64,000 nt of DNA from Anderseniella sp963700895 (lineage in GTDB: Bacteria > Pseudomonadota > Alphaproteobacteria > Rhizobiales > Aestuariivirgaceae), in the NCBI GenBank assembly GCA_963700895.1, contig CAVOZI010000025.1:57944-121943 (forward strand), read 5' to 3'. Under the pieces are notes generated by a model. That model saw nothing but the letters and a program-made list of their open reading frames with translations. It was not told the origin of the DNA and searched no databases. Position 1 is the stretch's first letter. Each line of letters begins with the position of its first letter. Positions 55,016-64,000 of the stretch are shown here, piece by piece. The translations under genes and the position numbers were made by a program.

Positions 55016-55798
55016 ATGGCTTTGCCTGATTATTCCATGCGCCAGCTGCTCGAAGCAGGCGTGCACTTCGGCCACCAGACGCACCGCTGGAACCCCAAGA
55101 TGGGCTCCTACATCTATGGCGCGCGCAATGGCATCCACATCATCGACCTGTCGCAGACGGTTCCGCTGCTACATCAGGCCCTCGTCGCCGTGCGCGATGC
55201 GGTGGCAGGCGGCGGCCGCGTGCTGTTCGTCGGCACCAAGCGTCAGGCGCAGGAAGAAATCGCCGGCGCGGCGAGCCGTTCGGCCCAGTACTTCATCAAC
55301 TCCCGCTGGCTCGGCGGCACGCTGACCAACTGGAAGACCATCTCAAACTCGATCAAGCGCCTTCGCGAGCTGGAAGAACTGTTCGACGGTGGCGCCCAGG
55401 GCTTCACCAAGCGCGAGCAGCTGACCCTGCAGCGCGAGAAGGACAAGCTGGAACTGGCGCTCGGCGGCATCAAGGAAATGGGTGGCACGCCCGACATCCT
55501 GTTCGTCATCGACACCAACAAGGAAGCCATCGCCATCAAGGAAGCCAACCGTCTCGGCATTCCCGTCGTGGCAGTGCTCGACTCCAACTGCGATCCGGCA
55601 GGCATCGACTTCCCGATCCCGGGCAACGACGACGCCGGCCGCGCCATTGCGCTGTACTGCGACCTGATCGCCCGTGCAGCCCTGGACGGCATCTCGCAGA
55701 GCGCTGCCGGCCGTGGCGTCGACATCGGCGCGGCTGTCGAGCCGGAAGCCGAAGCCGCAGTCGCCGAGGCGCCTGCCGAAGAGGCTGCCGCCAGCTAA
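55016..55798 (+). CDS. rpsB: 30S ribosomal protein S2
   Basis: 260-residue S2 with the family start (ALPDYSMRQLLEAGVHFGHQTHRWNPKM), TKRQAQE, NSRWLGGTLTNW and DTNKEAIAIKEANRLGIPVVA, plus an Ala/Glu-rich alphaproteobacterial C-terminal tail. AAGGAG precedes the ATG. It heads the rpsB-tsf-pyrH-frr region. Confidence 0.98.
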   Translation: MALPDYSMRQLLEAGVHFGHQTHRWNPKMGSYIYGARNGIHIIDLSQTVPLLHQALVAVRDAVAGGGRVLFVGTKRQAQEEIAGAASRSAQYFINSRWLGGTLTNWKTISNSIKRLRELEELFDGGAQGFTKREQLTLQREKDKLELALGGIKEMGGTPDILFVIDTNKEAIAIKEANRLGIPVVAVLDSNCDPAGIDFPIPGNDDAGRAIALYCDLIARAALDGISQSAAGRGVDIGAAVEPEAEAAVAEAPAEEAAAS

Positions 55799-55827
55799 GG
55801 GCTTGAGCCCTTGCCGGAGAACATGGC

Positions 55828-55861
55828 GGCGTCCGCATCAACTCTTTGTTATGCGGACGCC
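55828..55861 (+). terminator. rpsB-tsf attenuator-like hairpin
   Basis: Perfect 11-bp stem GGCGTCCGCAT / ATGCGGACGCC with a 12-nt loop, between rpsB and tsf. The tail (ACATTTCCATTTC) is T-poor, so partial termination setting the S2:EF-Ts ratio is more likely than a full stop. Confidence 0.6.
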
Positions 55862-55917
55862 ACATTTCCATTTCATGAGGCCGTCATCGGCCATAACGAA
55901 AGATTGAGAGGTAGATC

Positions 55918-56832
55918 ATGGCACAGATTACTGCTGCGATGGTGAAGGAACTGCGCGAGACCACCGGCGCAGGCATGATGGACTGCAAGACCGCGTTGAA
56001 CGAAACCAACGGCGACATCGAAGCCGCCATCGACTGGCTGCGCGCCAAGGGGCTGTCCAAGGCTGCCAAGAAGGCATCGCGGGTTGCCGCCGAAGGCCTG
56101 GTTGGCGTGGCTGTTTCCGGCAATACCGGCGCAACCGTCGAAGTCAACTCGGAGACCGACTTCGTGGCTCGCAACCCGGAGTTCCAGAAGATGGTGAGCG
56201 ACATCACCAGCCTGGCCCCGGCTGCTGCTGGCGACCTCGACAAGCTGAAGGCGTCGGCCTATCCGGGCGGCACCAAGTCGGTCGAGGAGTACGTGGCCGA
56301 AATGGTTGGCACCATCGGCGAGAACATGGGCGTGCGCCGCACCGCCGCCATTACCGTGTCCAACGGCGTGGTTGCCTCCTACATCCACAACCAGGCAGCT
56401 CCCGGTCTTGGCAAGATCGGCGTGCTGGTCGGCATTGAGACTGCCGGCGACAAGGCTGCCGCAGAAGCGTTCGGCAAGCAGGTTGCCATGCATGTGGCAG
56501 CTGCAAATCCTTTGGCCCTGACGCCGGATGAAATCCCGGCCGAGGTGGTCGAGCGCGAACGTGCCGTATTCACCGAGCAGGCCAGCGAAAGCGGCAAGCC
56601 GGAGAACATCATCGAGAAGATGGTGGAAGGCCGTATCCGCAAGTTCTACGAAGAGTCGGTGCTGCTGAGCCAGGCTTTCGTCATCAACCCCGATCTCACC
56701 GTCGCCAAGGCGGCGGAAGAAGCCGGCAAGGACTTCAAGATCACCGGCTTCGTGCGCATGCAGCTGGGCGAGGGCATCGAGAAGGTCGAGGAAGACTTCG
56801 CCGCAGAAGTCGCCAAGGTCGCCGGCGCCTGA
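55918..56832 (+). CDS. tsf: Translation elongation factor Ts
   Basis: Nucleotide exchange factor for EF-Tu. 304 residues with the N-terminal UBA-like VKELRETTGAGMMDCKTAL, the core NSETDFVARN motif that displaces Mg2+ and GDP, and IGVLVGIET. A strong terminator follows. Confidence 0.98.
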   Translation: MAQITAAMVKELRETTGAGMMDCKTALNETNGDIEAAIDWLRAKGLSKAAKKASRVAAEGLVGVAVSGNTGATVEVNSETDFVARNPEFQKMVSDITSLAPAAAGDLDKLKASAYPGGTKSVEEYVAEMVGTIGENMGVRRTAAITVSNGVVASYIHNQAAPGLGKIGVLVGIETAGDKAAAEAFGKQVAMHVAAANPLALTPDEIPAEVVERERAVFTEQASESGKPENIIEKMVEGRIRKFYEESVLLSQAFVINPDLTVAKAAEEAGKDFKITGFVRMQLGEGIEKVEEDFAAEVAKVAGA

Positions 56833-56886
56833 TACCAGTCTGCCGTTACGTACACTGGCGCGAATCGGCGATTTGCAAGACAACAA

Positions 56887-56918
56887 ACGGAGTCCGTTCC
56901 GGCGGGCTCCGTTTTCTT
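56887..56918 (+). terminator. tsf terminator
   Basis: Stem ACGGAGTCCG / CGGGCTCCGT (one G-T pair), 6-nt loop, then TTTCTTAT, just upstream of pyrH. It suggests that pyrH-frr has its own promoter or depends on read-through. Confidence 0.8.
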
Positions 56919-56934
56919 ATGGGGTTTTCGTCAG

Positions 56935-57654
56935 ATGGGGTCAGAACCGGCATATTCCCGAATTCTTCTCAAGGTTTCCGGCGAGGCGCTGATGGGCTCT
57001 AAGGAGTTTGGCATCGACCTCGACATGGCGGGCCGGGTGGCGGGTGAAGTGGCGCAAGCCGTGCGCGGGGGCGTCCAGGTGGCGCTGGTGATCGGCGGCG
57101 GCAACATCTTTCGTGGCGTGGCGGGCGCGGCCAGCGGCATGGACCGGGCCAATGCCGACCAGATGGGCATGCTGGCGACCATCATGAATGCCCTGGCCAT
57201 GCAGGACGTACTGGCCGGCAAGGGCATTGACGCGCGCGCCATGTCTGCCATCCCGATGCCGACGGTATGCGAACCGTTCCTGCGCGCCAAGGCGCTGCGT
57301 CATCTTGAAAAGGGCAGGGTGGTGATCTGCGCGGCAGGCACCGGAAACCCCTTCTTTACCACTGATACCGGTGCGGCCTTGCGTGCCGCCGAGCTCAGAT
57401 GCGATGCCATGTTCAAGGGCACCAGCGTTGACGGCGTCTATACGGCGGACCCCAAGAAGGATCCTGCCGCCCGGCGGCTCGACAGCCTGACCTATGACGA
57501 GATGCTGGCGCGCAACCTGAAGGTTATGGACGGGGCCGCCATAGCACTTGCGCGGGACAATGCCATTCCTGTAATCGTTTTCTCCATTCGCAAGGATGGC
57601 GAGTTCAACAAGGTGCTGCATGGTCAGGGAACGTTTACCCGGGTGACTGTATAG
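56935..57654 (+). CDS. pyrH: UMP kinase
   Basis: Hexameric bacterial UMP kinase. 239 residues with RILLKVSGEALMG, IGGGNIFRG, GTGNPFFTTDTGAALRA and DGVYTADPKKDP. The start falls directly after the tsf terminator. It forms a unit with frr (34 bp apart). Confidence 0.97.
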   Translation: MGSEPAYSRILLKVSGEALMGSKEFGIDLDMAGRVAGEVAQAVRGGVQVALVIGGGNIFRGVAGAASGMDRANADQMGMLATIMNALAMQDVLAGKGIDARAMSAIPMPTVCEPFLRAKALRHLEKGRVVICAAGTGNPFFTTDTGAALRAAELRCDAMFKGTSVDGVYTADPKKDPAARRLDSLTYDEMLARNLKVMDGAAIALARDNAIPVIVFSIRKDGEFNKVLHGQGTFTRVTV

Positions 57655-57688
57655 CCATCGCCATCTGGATCAGCACAGAGAGTTTCCG

Positions 57689-58249
57689 ATGAGTGACATG
57701 ATCGACCTCGATGACCTGAAGCGGCGCATGGAAGGGGCCGTTGACGTTCTGAAGACCGAATTTGCGGGATTGCGCACCGGACGCGCGTCGGCTGGCCTGC
57801 TCGAGCCGGTTACCGTCGATGCCTATGGATCGCACATGCCGCTGAACCAGGTGGGAACGGTTTCGGTGCCGGAACCTCGCATGTTGTCGGTTCAGGTCTG
57901 GGATGCATCGCTGGCTGGCGCCGTCGAGAAGGCGATCCGCAATTCGGGCCTGGGTCTCAACCCGATGGCCGAAGGCGCGGTGATCCGAATTCCGATTCCG
58001 GAACTGACCGAGGACCGCCGGCGCGACCTGACCAAGGTGGCGCATTCCTATGCCGAACATGCGCGGGTCGCCGTCCGCAACGTGCGCCGCGACGGCATGG
58101 ATACGCTGAAGAGGATGGAGAAGGATGGCGCCATCTCCGAGGACGATCACCGTCAGCAAGCCGAAAAGGTCCAGGAGCTGACCGACCGGCAGATCAAGAT
58201 CATCGATGAACTGCTGAGCCAGAAAGACGCTGACATCATGCAGGTTTGA
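57689..58249 (+). CDS. frr: Ribosome recycling factor
   Basis: Splits post-termination ribosomes together with EF-G. 186 residues, with LRTGRASAGLLEPV, the RIPIPELTEDRRRDL hinge region and RRDGMDTLK. Length and motifs are canonical. Confidence 0.97.
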   Translation: MSDMIDLDDLKRRMEGAVDVLKTEFAGLRTGRASAGLLEPVTVDAYGSHMPLNQVGTVSVPEPRMLSVQVWDASLAGAVEKAIRNSGLGLNPMAEGAVIRIPIPELTEDRRRDLTKVAHSYAEHARVAVRNVRRDGMDTLKRMEKDGAISEDDHRQQAEKVQELTDRQIKIIDELLSQKDADIMQV

Positions 58250-58323
58250 GGGCGGGCGACCTTTCCGGCCGCAAGAGGGCCGGCAAGTGCCAGCATGTGC
58301 AACCGGGGGAAACGGAGTAGGTC

Positions 58324-59091
58324 TTGTCCATGCAGGAATTGGCAACTGCCAGAGCGGGGATCTGCGACGCGCTGAGCGCACCCCGACATGTCGCCGTCAT
58401 CATGGACGGCAACGGCCGCTGGGCGACGCAACGCTCGCTGCCGCGCACTGAAGGGCACCGGCATGGAGTCGAGGCGGTACGCCGGCTCGTGCGGGCGGCC
58501 ATTGAATGCGGCACGGAGTATCTGACCGTATTCACCTTCTCGTCGGAAAACTGGCGTCGGCCGCGCGCCGAGGTCAATTACCTGTTTGCACTGCTGCGCC
58601 GCTTCATCCGCCAGGATGTTGCCGAGCTTCATTCCGCCGGCGTGCGCATCCGGGTGATCGGCGAGCGCGACGGGCTCGATTCCGACATCGTGCAGATGAT
58701 CGCCGAATGCGAGGCGCTCACAGTGCTCAACCGGAAGCTCAACCTCGTGGTGGCGTTCAATTATGGCGGGCGCACCGAGATTGCCCGGGCCGCCCGTGCC
58801 ATGGCAGAAAAGGTGGCGCGCGGTGAAATGTCCGTCAGCGACATCGACGAGGCATCGCTTGGCGCCCACCTGTACGCACCCGAGGTGCCTGAGCCCGACC
58901 TGCTCATCCGCACCAGTGGCGAGCAACGCGTCTCGAACTACCTGCTTTGGCAGATGGCCTATACCGAGATGGTGTTCGTGGAGGAGCATTGGCCGGATTT
59001 CGACAAGGCGATCTTTCTGCGTGCGATCAATGAGTACGCCAGCCGCCAGCGCCGGTTTGGCGGTGTGCCGGCTGCCGTCGTCGCCGGCTGA
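58324..59091 (+). CDS. uppS: Isoprenyl transferase (undecaprenyl diphosphate synthase)
   Basis: cis-Prenyltransferase making the C55 carrier for cell-wall synthesis. 255 residues with HVAVIMDGNGRWA, TVFTFSSENWRRP, NYGGRTEI and RTSGEQRVSNYLLWQ. GGAG at 58314-58317 is 6 nt from TTG 58324 and 12 nt from ATG 58330, so the TTG start is favoured. Confidence 0.95.
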   Translation: MSMQELATARAGICDALSAPRHVAVIMDGNGRWATQRSLPRTEGHRHGVEAVRRLVRAAIECGTEYLTVFTFSSENWRRPRAEVNYLFALLRRFIRQDVAELHSAGVRIRVIGERDGLDSDIVQMIAECEALTVLNRKLNLVVAFNYGGRTEIARAARAMAEKVARGEMSVSDIDEASLGAHLYAPEVPEPDLLIRTSGEQRVSNYLLWQMAYTEMVFVEEHWPDFDKAIFLRAINEYASRQRRFGGVPAAVVAG

Positions 59092-59111
59092 CGCCGGCCC
59101 GGTTGCAGTCC

Positions 59112-59969
59112 ATGGCCGGTAGCGGATTTTCCAGCAGGCTTTCAGGTTTCATGACGAGGGAGCTTGCGGTGCGCGTCATTGCGGCCGTGGTGCTCATTCC
59201 CATCGTGCTGCTGGACGTATGGCTGGGCAATGTGTGGTTCGATATCGGCATTGCGCTGATTGCCGGATTGATGGCCGGTGAATGGTGCCGCATGGTCCAC
59301 AAGGGCTCGCACCGCCAGCTGGTGGTGCACGCCATGGCGGCAATCGGAGCTGTACTGGTCGTGTCGCGCGCCGGGGTGGTCACCGCCGGACAGCTCATCC
59401 TGCTGTGCTGGGCCTTGTCTCTGGCCATCGAGGTCTTCGCCCGCAAGTCCGGCTCGCGCTTCATGTGGTGGGGCGTGCCCTATATCGCATTGCCGGGCGT
59501 GGCGCTGGTGATGATCCGCCATTCGCCAGAACTGGGGCTAACGGCCGTGTTGTGGCTGTTTGCGGTGGTGTGGAGCGCCGACACGATGGCCTACGTATTC
59601 GGCCGGTTGATTGGAGGTCCGAAGCTTGCGCCGGCAATTTCTCCCAACAAGACCTGGGCAGGCCTTAGCGGAGCCGTGTTCGGTGGCATGACCGCGTCGG
59701 TGGCCGCCGCGCTGCTCGCGGGGCTGCCGGCGGTAGCAGTTCTGGCTGCTCTGGGCGGAGTTTTGGCGGTGCTGGAGCAGGGGGGTGACCTGTTCGAAAG
59801 CGCGGTGAAGCGGCGGTTCGGGGTCAAGGATTCCGGTCATATCATACCCGGCCATGGCGGCGTGCTGGACCGGGTGGACGGGTTGATGTTCGCGGCAATC
59901 GCGGCAGCGCTGATCGGCTACCTGCGCGGCGGTCAAGACATGGTGGCATCCGGCCTGCTGGTCTGGTAA
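59112..59969 (+). CDS. cdsA: Phosphatidate cytidylyltransferase
   Basis: Inner-membrane enzyme making CDP-diacylglycerol. 285 residues, about eight helices, and the CDS signature near the C-terminus: SPNKTWAGLSGAVFG and LKRRFGVKDSG-like VKRRFGVKDSGHIIPGHGG, with DRVDG. ATG 59112 is used; TTG 59103 would add three residues. Confidence 0.95.
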   Translation: MAGSGFSSRLSGFMTRELAVRVIAAVVLIPIVLLDVWLGNVWFDIGIALIAGLMAGEWCRMVHKGSHRQLVVHAMAAIGAVLVVSRAGVVTAGQLILLCWALSLAIEVFARKSGSRFMWWGVPYIALPGVALVMIRHSPELGLTAVLWLFAVVWSADTMAYVFGRLIGGPKLAPAISPNKTWAGLSGAVFGGMTASVAAALLAGLPAVAVLAALGGVLAVLEQGGDLFESAVKRRFGVKDSGHIIPGHGGVLDRVDGLMFAAIAAALIGYLRGGQDMVASGLLVW

Positions 59970-60016
59970 GCATCCGCCGGTTGTCCGTTCCCGGCAAACT
60001 CGAAAGACAAGACAGC

Positions 60017-61204
60017 ATGAACACCGCTTCGGGCCGCAAGACCCTGACCATTCTCGGCTCCACCGGCTCCATCGGGCAATCCACGGTCGACATCGTGCGC
60101 CACCACCCGGACCGCTTCGGCGTCGAGGCCCTGGTCGCCAACCGCAATATTGCCCAGCTTGCTGCCGACGCGAAGGAACTGCGGGTGCCGCTCGCCGTTA
60201 CCGCCGACCCGTCGCTGTACGAGGATCTCAAGGCTGCGCTTGCCGGCAGCGGCATCGAGGCGGCAGCCGGCCCGCAGGCGGTCATCGAGGCAGCGCAGCG
60301 GCCGGTTGACATGGTGATGGGCGCAATTGTCGGCGCGGATGGCCTGAGGCCAACGCTTGCCGCAGTGGAGCAGGGGACCACCATCGCGCTGGCCAACAAG
60401 GAATGCCTGGTCTCGGGCGCCGAAGTGTTCACTTCGACGGCGAAGAAGGCCAATGCCACCATCATCCCGGTGGACAGCGAACATAGTGCGCTGTTTCAGT
60501 GTTTCGAGGATCACAATACCCAACACGTCGACCGGCTGACGCTGACGGCATCGGGCGGGCCGTTCCGCACCTGGAGCATGGAGCAGCTTGAGCAGGCCAC
60601 GCTTGCCCATGCGCTCAAGCATCCCAACTGGTCGATGGGCCAGAAGGTGACCATCGACTCCTCGACCCTGATGAACAAGGGCCTGGAGTTCATCGAGGCC
60701 TTTCACCTGTTCCCGGTGCCGCTGGAAAAGATCGATGTGGTGGTTCACCCGCAGTCGATCATCCACTCCTACGTGTCCTATGTGGACGGCTCCGTGATTG
60801 CCCAGCTTGGCATGCCGGACATGCGCACGCCCATCGCCTACGCCATGGCCTATCCGGAACGGGTCAGCGCGCCGGTTGAACGGCTGGATCTGGCCAGGAT
60901 CGCCACGCTCACTTTCGAGGCAGTGGATGACAAGCGCTTCCCGGCGGTTGAGCTTGCCCGCTCGGCGCTGGCGCGTGGTGGCAACGCAACGACCATCCTG
61001 AACGCGGCCAACGAAATCGCCGTGGCGGCTTTCCTCAAGGAACGCCTGCGCTGGCTGGACATTACCCGTCTGGTGGCCGAAACGCTTGAAGCGGCGGAAC
61101 GGGAGCAGATGATTGTGTCCATGTCTTCACTTGACGATGTGTGGGCAGCGGATTCATATGCTCGTTCGAGGGCTGCCGAACTGGCAGGAAATTTGCGGGG
61201 CTGA
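60017..61204 (+). CDS. dxr: 1-deoxy-D-xylulose-5-phosphate reductoisomerase
   Basis: Second step of the MEP isoprenoid pathway. 395 residues with the NADPH motif LGSTGSIGQSTVDIV, ANKECLVSGAE, the metal site VDSEHSALFQ, and SGGPFRTW near NWSMGQKVTIDSSTLMNK. The ATG at 60017 gives the canonical start. Confidence 0.97.
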   Translation: MNTASGRKTLTILGSTGSIGQSTVDIVRHHPDRFGVEALVANRNIAQLAADAKELRVPLAVTADPSLYEDLKAALAGSGIEAAAGPQAVIEAAQRPVDMVMGAIVGADGLRPTLAAVEQGTTIALANKECLVSGAEVFTSTAKKANATIIPVDSEHSALFQCFEDHNTQHVDRLTLTASGGPFRTWSMEQLEQATLAHALKHPNWSMGQKVTIDSSTLMNKGLEFIEAFHLFPVPLEKIDVVVHPQSIIHSYVSYVDGSVIAQLGMPDMRTPIAYAMAYPERVSAPVERLDLARIATLTFEAVDDKRFPAVELARSALARGGNATTILNAANEIAVAAFLKERLRWLDITRLVAETLEAAEREQMIVSMSSLDDVWAADSYARSRAAELAGNLRG

Positions 61205-61285
61205 GCCTGTCGCAAGTACACCGGAGCAATCCGGCCGGGCAGGCATGCTACAGCTGGGCAGGCTGGGCGGATTTGAGGATAAGTT

Positions 61286-62401
61286 ATGGATATCAGTGCG
61301 TTACTGCACGGTTCAGTAGTGGAAGTCCTGATCGCGGTTGTTTCTTTCATCGGCGTTTTGTCTGTAATCGTCTTCGTTCACGAGTACGGCCATTTCAAAA
61401 CGGCACGTCTGTGTGGGGTGAGGGTCGAGACGTTTTCTGTAGGGTTCGGGCGCTCCCTGGGCGGCTTTCATGACCGCCACGGCACCTACTGGAAGATCGG
61501 CTGGCTGCCGCTGGGTGGTTACGTCAAGTTTGCCGGCGACGCCAATGCGGCGTCGCTGCCGACCGAAGAAGCGCTGAAAACGGCAAAACCCGGCGATTTC
61601 CACACTGCAGCCCTGTGGCGGCGCGCCTTGATCGTGGTGGCGGGGCCAATGGCCAACTTCATAATGGCCATCGTGGTGTTTGCCGGCATGTTCATGATCA
61701 TGGGCGTGCCGGTAACGCAGCCCAAGGTTGCCACCATCGTCGAGAACTCCGCAGCGGCGGAAGCCGGTTTCCAGCCGGGCGACCTGATCACCTCGATAGA
61801 CGGGCGCAAGATCGACAATTTCATCGAGGTCCAACGCATAGTCACGGTGTCTGCCGGTGTGCCGTTGAAGATCGTCGTTGACCGCGGCGGCGAGGAGGTG
61901 AGCCTCACGGCAACGCCGCGCATGACCGAGATCGACGACGGCAGCGGCGGCAAGATCAAGGTTGGCCTGCTGGGCGTGTCCCGGGGCGCCGACCAGGTGG
62001 TCAGCGTCGAGCGCTACGGACCGGTTGAGGCGCTCGTGCGCGCGGTGGACGAGACGTGGTTCATCATCGTGCGCTCGCTGGGCTACATCAAGGACGTGAT
62101 CGTCGGAAAACAGTCGGCCGACCAGCTGTCGGGCCCGGCGGGAATCGCCATGATCGCCGGCGATGTGGCCTCCCAGAACCCGATGGGACTGGTTCAGCTG
62201 ATCGCGCTTCTGTCGGTTTCGATAGGTTTGATTAACCTATTTCCCATTCCGATGCTGGATGGTGGCCACTTGATGTATTACTTTTTCGAAGCTGTGAGGG
62301 GAAAACCGCTGGGCGCGGCGGCGCAGGAATTCGGATTCAAGGTGGGGTTTGCGCTGGTTATTGCCATGTTGCTGTTTGCCACCTGGAACGACTTCACCTG
62401 A
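61286..62401 (+). CDS. rseP: Site-2 zinc metalloprotease RseP
   Basis: Intramembrane protease of regulated proteolysis. 371 residues with HEYGH in the first helix (VIVFVHEYGHFK), a PDZ domain (about 125-200: AAEAGFQPGDLITSIDGRKI) and LFPIPMLDGGH supplying the third zinc ligand. A GAGGAT ribosome site precedes the ATG. A small hairpin (62404-62422) follows before bamA. Confidence 0.96.
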   Translation: MDISALLHGSVVEVLIAVVSFIGVLSVIVFVHEYGHFKTARLCGVRVETFSVGFGRSLGGFHDRHGTYWKIGWLPLGGYVKFAGDANAASLPTEEALKTAKPGDFHTAALWRRALIVVAGPMANFIMAIVVFAGMFMIMGVPVTQPKVATIVENSAAAEAGFQPGDLITSIDGRKIDNFIEVQRIVTVSAGVPLKIVVDRGGEEVSLTATPRMTEIDDGSGGKIKVGLLGVSRGADQVVSVERYGPVEALVRAVDETWFIIVRSLGYIKDVIVGKQSADQLSGPAGIAMIAGDVASQNPMGLVQLIALLSVSIGLINLFPIPMLDGGHLMYYFFEAVRGKPLGAAAQEFGFKVGFALVIAMLLFATWNDFT

Positions 62402-62565
62402 GGTGCGGCCAGTATGGCCGCAAAGCGTTCTGATTTTCGCCTCAAAGCCATGAAAAAAACATGGTGCATGGGTTCTAAAGCGCTGCAAATCAGCGTAGAA
62501 AAACAAACAATTGCTGGTTGGGGAGTGGGTCTGGCCAGCGCGTTTTTGGGGTAACTGTTTTCTTC

Positions 62566-64000
62566 ATGGGCAAGAAGTACGTAAAAGCAGCCAAACTGGC
62601 GCTGGCTTTGGGGGTCGCGCTGCCTGCCACGTGGCAGGGCGTGATGCCGGCGAGTGTGGCGTATGCTCAGGCGATCACGGGCATTGTGGTTGAAGGCAAT
62701 GCGCGCGTGGAGCCGGAGACGATTCGCGCCTACATGCAGTTCAATGCTGGCGAGAACGTTACCGACGCCCAGATCGACGCCTCGGTGAAGGCACTGTTCC
62801 AGACCGGCTTCTTCTCGGACGTGCGGATGTTCCGCCGCGGTTCGGCCATTGTCGTGCAGGTCGAGGAAAACCCGCTCATCAACAGCGTTACCGTGCAGGG
62901 CAACGACGAGCTCGACGACAAGAAGCTGCTTGCCGAAATCCAGTTGAAGGAACGCACCATCTTCACCCGTGCGCGCGCCCAGCAGGACGTGCAGCGCCTT
63001 GAAACGCTCTACCGCCGGTCGGGCTACAACAACGCCCGCGTCGAGCCGCGCCTCGAGCCGCTCGACCAGAACCGCGTGAACCTGGTCTACACCGTTTCCG
63101 AAGGCGTGGAATCCGGCATCGAGGCCATCCAGTTCATCGGCAACGAGGCCTTTTCGGCCAGCGCGCTGCGCTCGGTCATCACCACCTCCGAATCGGCCTG
63201 GTGGAAGTTCTTCGCCACCACGGACACCTACGATCCGGACCGGCTGAACTACGACAAGGAACTGCTGCGCCGCCACTACCTGAAGAACGGCTTCGCCGAC
63301 GTGGAGATCGTTTCGGCTGACGCCCAGCTTGCGCCAGACGGGCAGAACTACAACATCGTCTTCCAGATCAACGAAGGCCCGCAGTACACCATCGGCAACG
63401 TCGCGGTGAACACTGGCGCAACGGCCCTTGATCCGGCCGTGCTGCAGAACGCTGTTCAGGAGCGGGCAGGCGACATCTATGACGCCAGCAAGATCGACAA
63501 GACCGTCGAGCAGATGACGCTTGAGGCCGGCAAGTCCGGCTTCGCGTTCGCCCGCGCCCGGCCCCAGATCGAGCGTGACCCGGCGTCCCGCCGTCTCGAC
63601 ATCGTCTACCAGCTTGACGAAGGCCCGCGCGTCTACATCGAGCGCATCGACATCGTTGGCAACGTGCGCACGCTGGACGAGGTCATCCGCCGCGAACTGA
63701 ACATTGCCGAGGGAGATGCCTACAACCGCATTCTGGTTGACCGGGCGCGCCGCCGCCTGACCGGTCTCGACTTCTTCGAGAAGATCGACATCCGCCAGGA
63801 GCAGGGCACCGCGCCTGACCTGGTCGTGGTGGTGATCGACGTGATCGAGAAGTCCACCGGCTCGATCAACTTCTCCGCCGGTTACTGAACCAGCGAGCAG
63901 CTTATCGGCTCGGTGTCTGTCAGCGAACGCAACCTGCTCGGCACCGGCCACCAGGCCAGCCTGTCGACGCAACTTAGCTTCAAGCGCCAGTCGGCCAACC
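62566..64000 (+). pseudogene. bamA: Outer-membrane assembly factor BamA, in-frame TGA, 3' end outside the window
   Basis: Central subunit of the BAM complex that inserts beta-barrels. Signal peptide, then POTRA domains (about 36-420: GIVVEGNARVEPETIRAYM, LINSVTVQGNDELDDKK, IEAIQFIGNEAFSA, IERIDIVGNVRTLDEVIRREL). A TGA at 63886-63888 ends the frame at 440 residues, just where the barrel begins. The same frame continues without another stop to the edge with barrel-like sequence (TSEQLIGSVSVSERNLLGTG). Homologues have GYST at this point, so the TGA replaces a Ser codon (one change from TCA). A functional BamA needs the barrel, so sequence error or a recent mutation is more likely than a truncated form. 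Confidence 0.85.

Noticed and set aside
63886..63888. TGA in bamA as recoding (Trp or selenocysteine)
   Set aside because: Many genes here end in TGA, the expected residue is Ser, and no recoding signal is visible.

Overview
The window is 64 kb of GC-rich chromosomal DNA from an alphaproteobacterium, most likely of the Hyphomicrobiales (Rhizobiales). That placement is an inference from gene order. The runs dapA-smpB ... NYN ... rpoZ-rsh-pyrE-DUF2062-acpS-lepB-rnc-era-recO, mce-DUF1467-proS-lolC-lolD ... dnaE and rpsB-tsf-pyrH-frr-uppS-cdsA-dxr-rseP-bamA are typical of that group. Homospermidine synthase, DUF2336 and the short prolyl-tRNA synthetase agree with it. I saw no tRNA, rRNA or CRISPR array.

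Layout. 1-6.7 kb: an MFS transporter cut by the window edge, a DUF2336 protein, a leftward cobD-like/NAD kinase pair, a GT4 glycosyltransferase and hydroxypyruvate isomerase. 6.9-15.9 kb: two paralogous porins in the same orientation, flanking a compact mobile element. The element holds a tyrosine integrase broken by one in-frame TAA, a DUF5681 protein, an unusual Toprim primase fused to a DinG/XPD-like helicase, an excisionase-type HTH protein and about 1 kb of palindrome-rich non-coding DNA. 16.5-19.4 kb: an envelope cluster with a BON/five-Ig/OmpA protein (frameshifted in this sequence), a 41-residue membrane peptide and a membrane-anchored helix-hairpin-helix protein.

19.5-34.3 kb: amino-acid, cell-wall and polyamine metabolism (threonine dehydratase-like enzyme, lytic transglycosylase, dapA, smpB, class V aminotransferase, homospermidine synthase). 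Then come a C69-type peptidase, an orphan Tat-exported peptide-binding protein with a divergent regulator, an NYN protein, folK, an ABM protein and a second MFS carrier. 34.4-54.8 kb: housekeeping genes (rpoZ, rsh, pyrE, acpS, lepB, rnc, era, recO, ddaH, mce, proS, lolC/lolD, an acetylpolyamine-amidohydrolase-like protein, dnaE, a DUF2339 membrane protein and a 58-residue membrane peptide). 55-64 kb: the translation/envelope operon from rpsB to bamA, which runs off the right edge.

The most unusual content is the element between the porins, above all its Toprim/Fe-S-type helicase fusion. Three reading frames are broken by single-nucleotide events: the integrase (TAA), the OmpA-family gene (+1) and bamA (TGA). 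Because bamA is normally essential, sequence error should be excluded before the three are read as biology.
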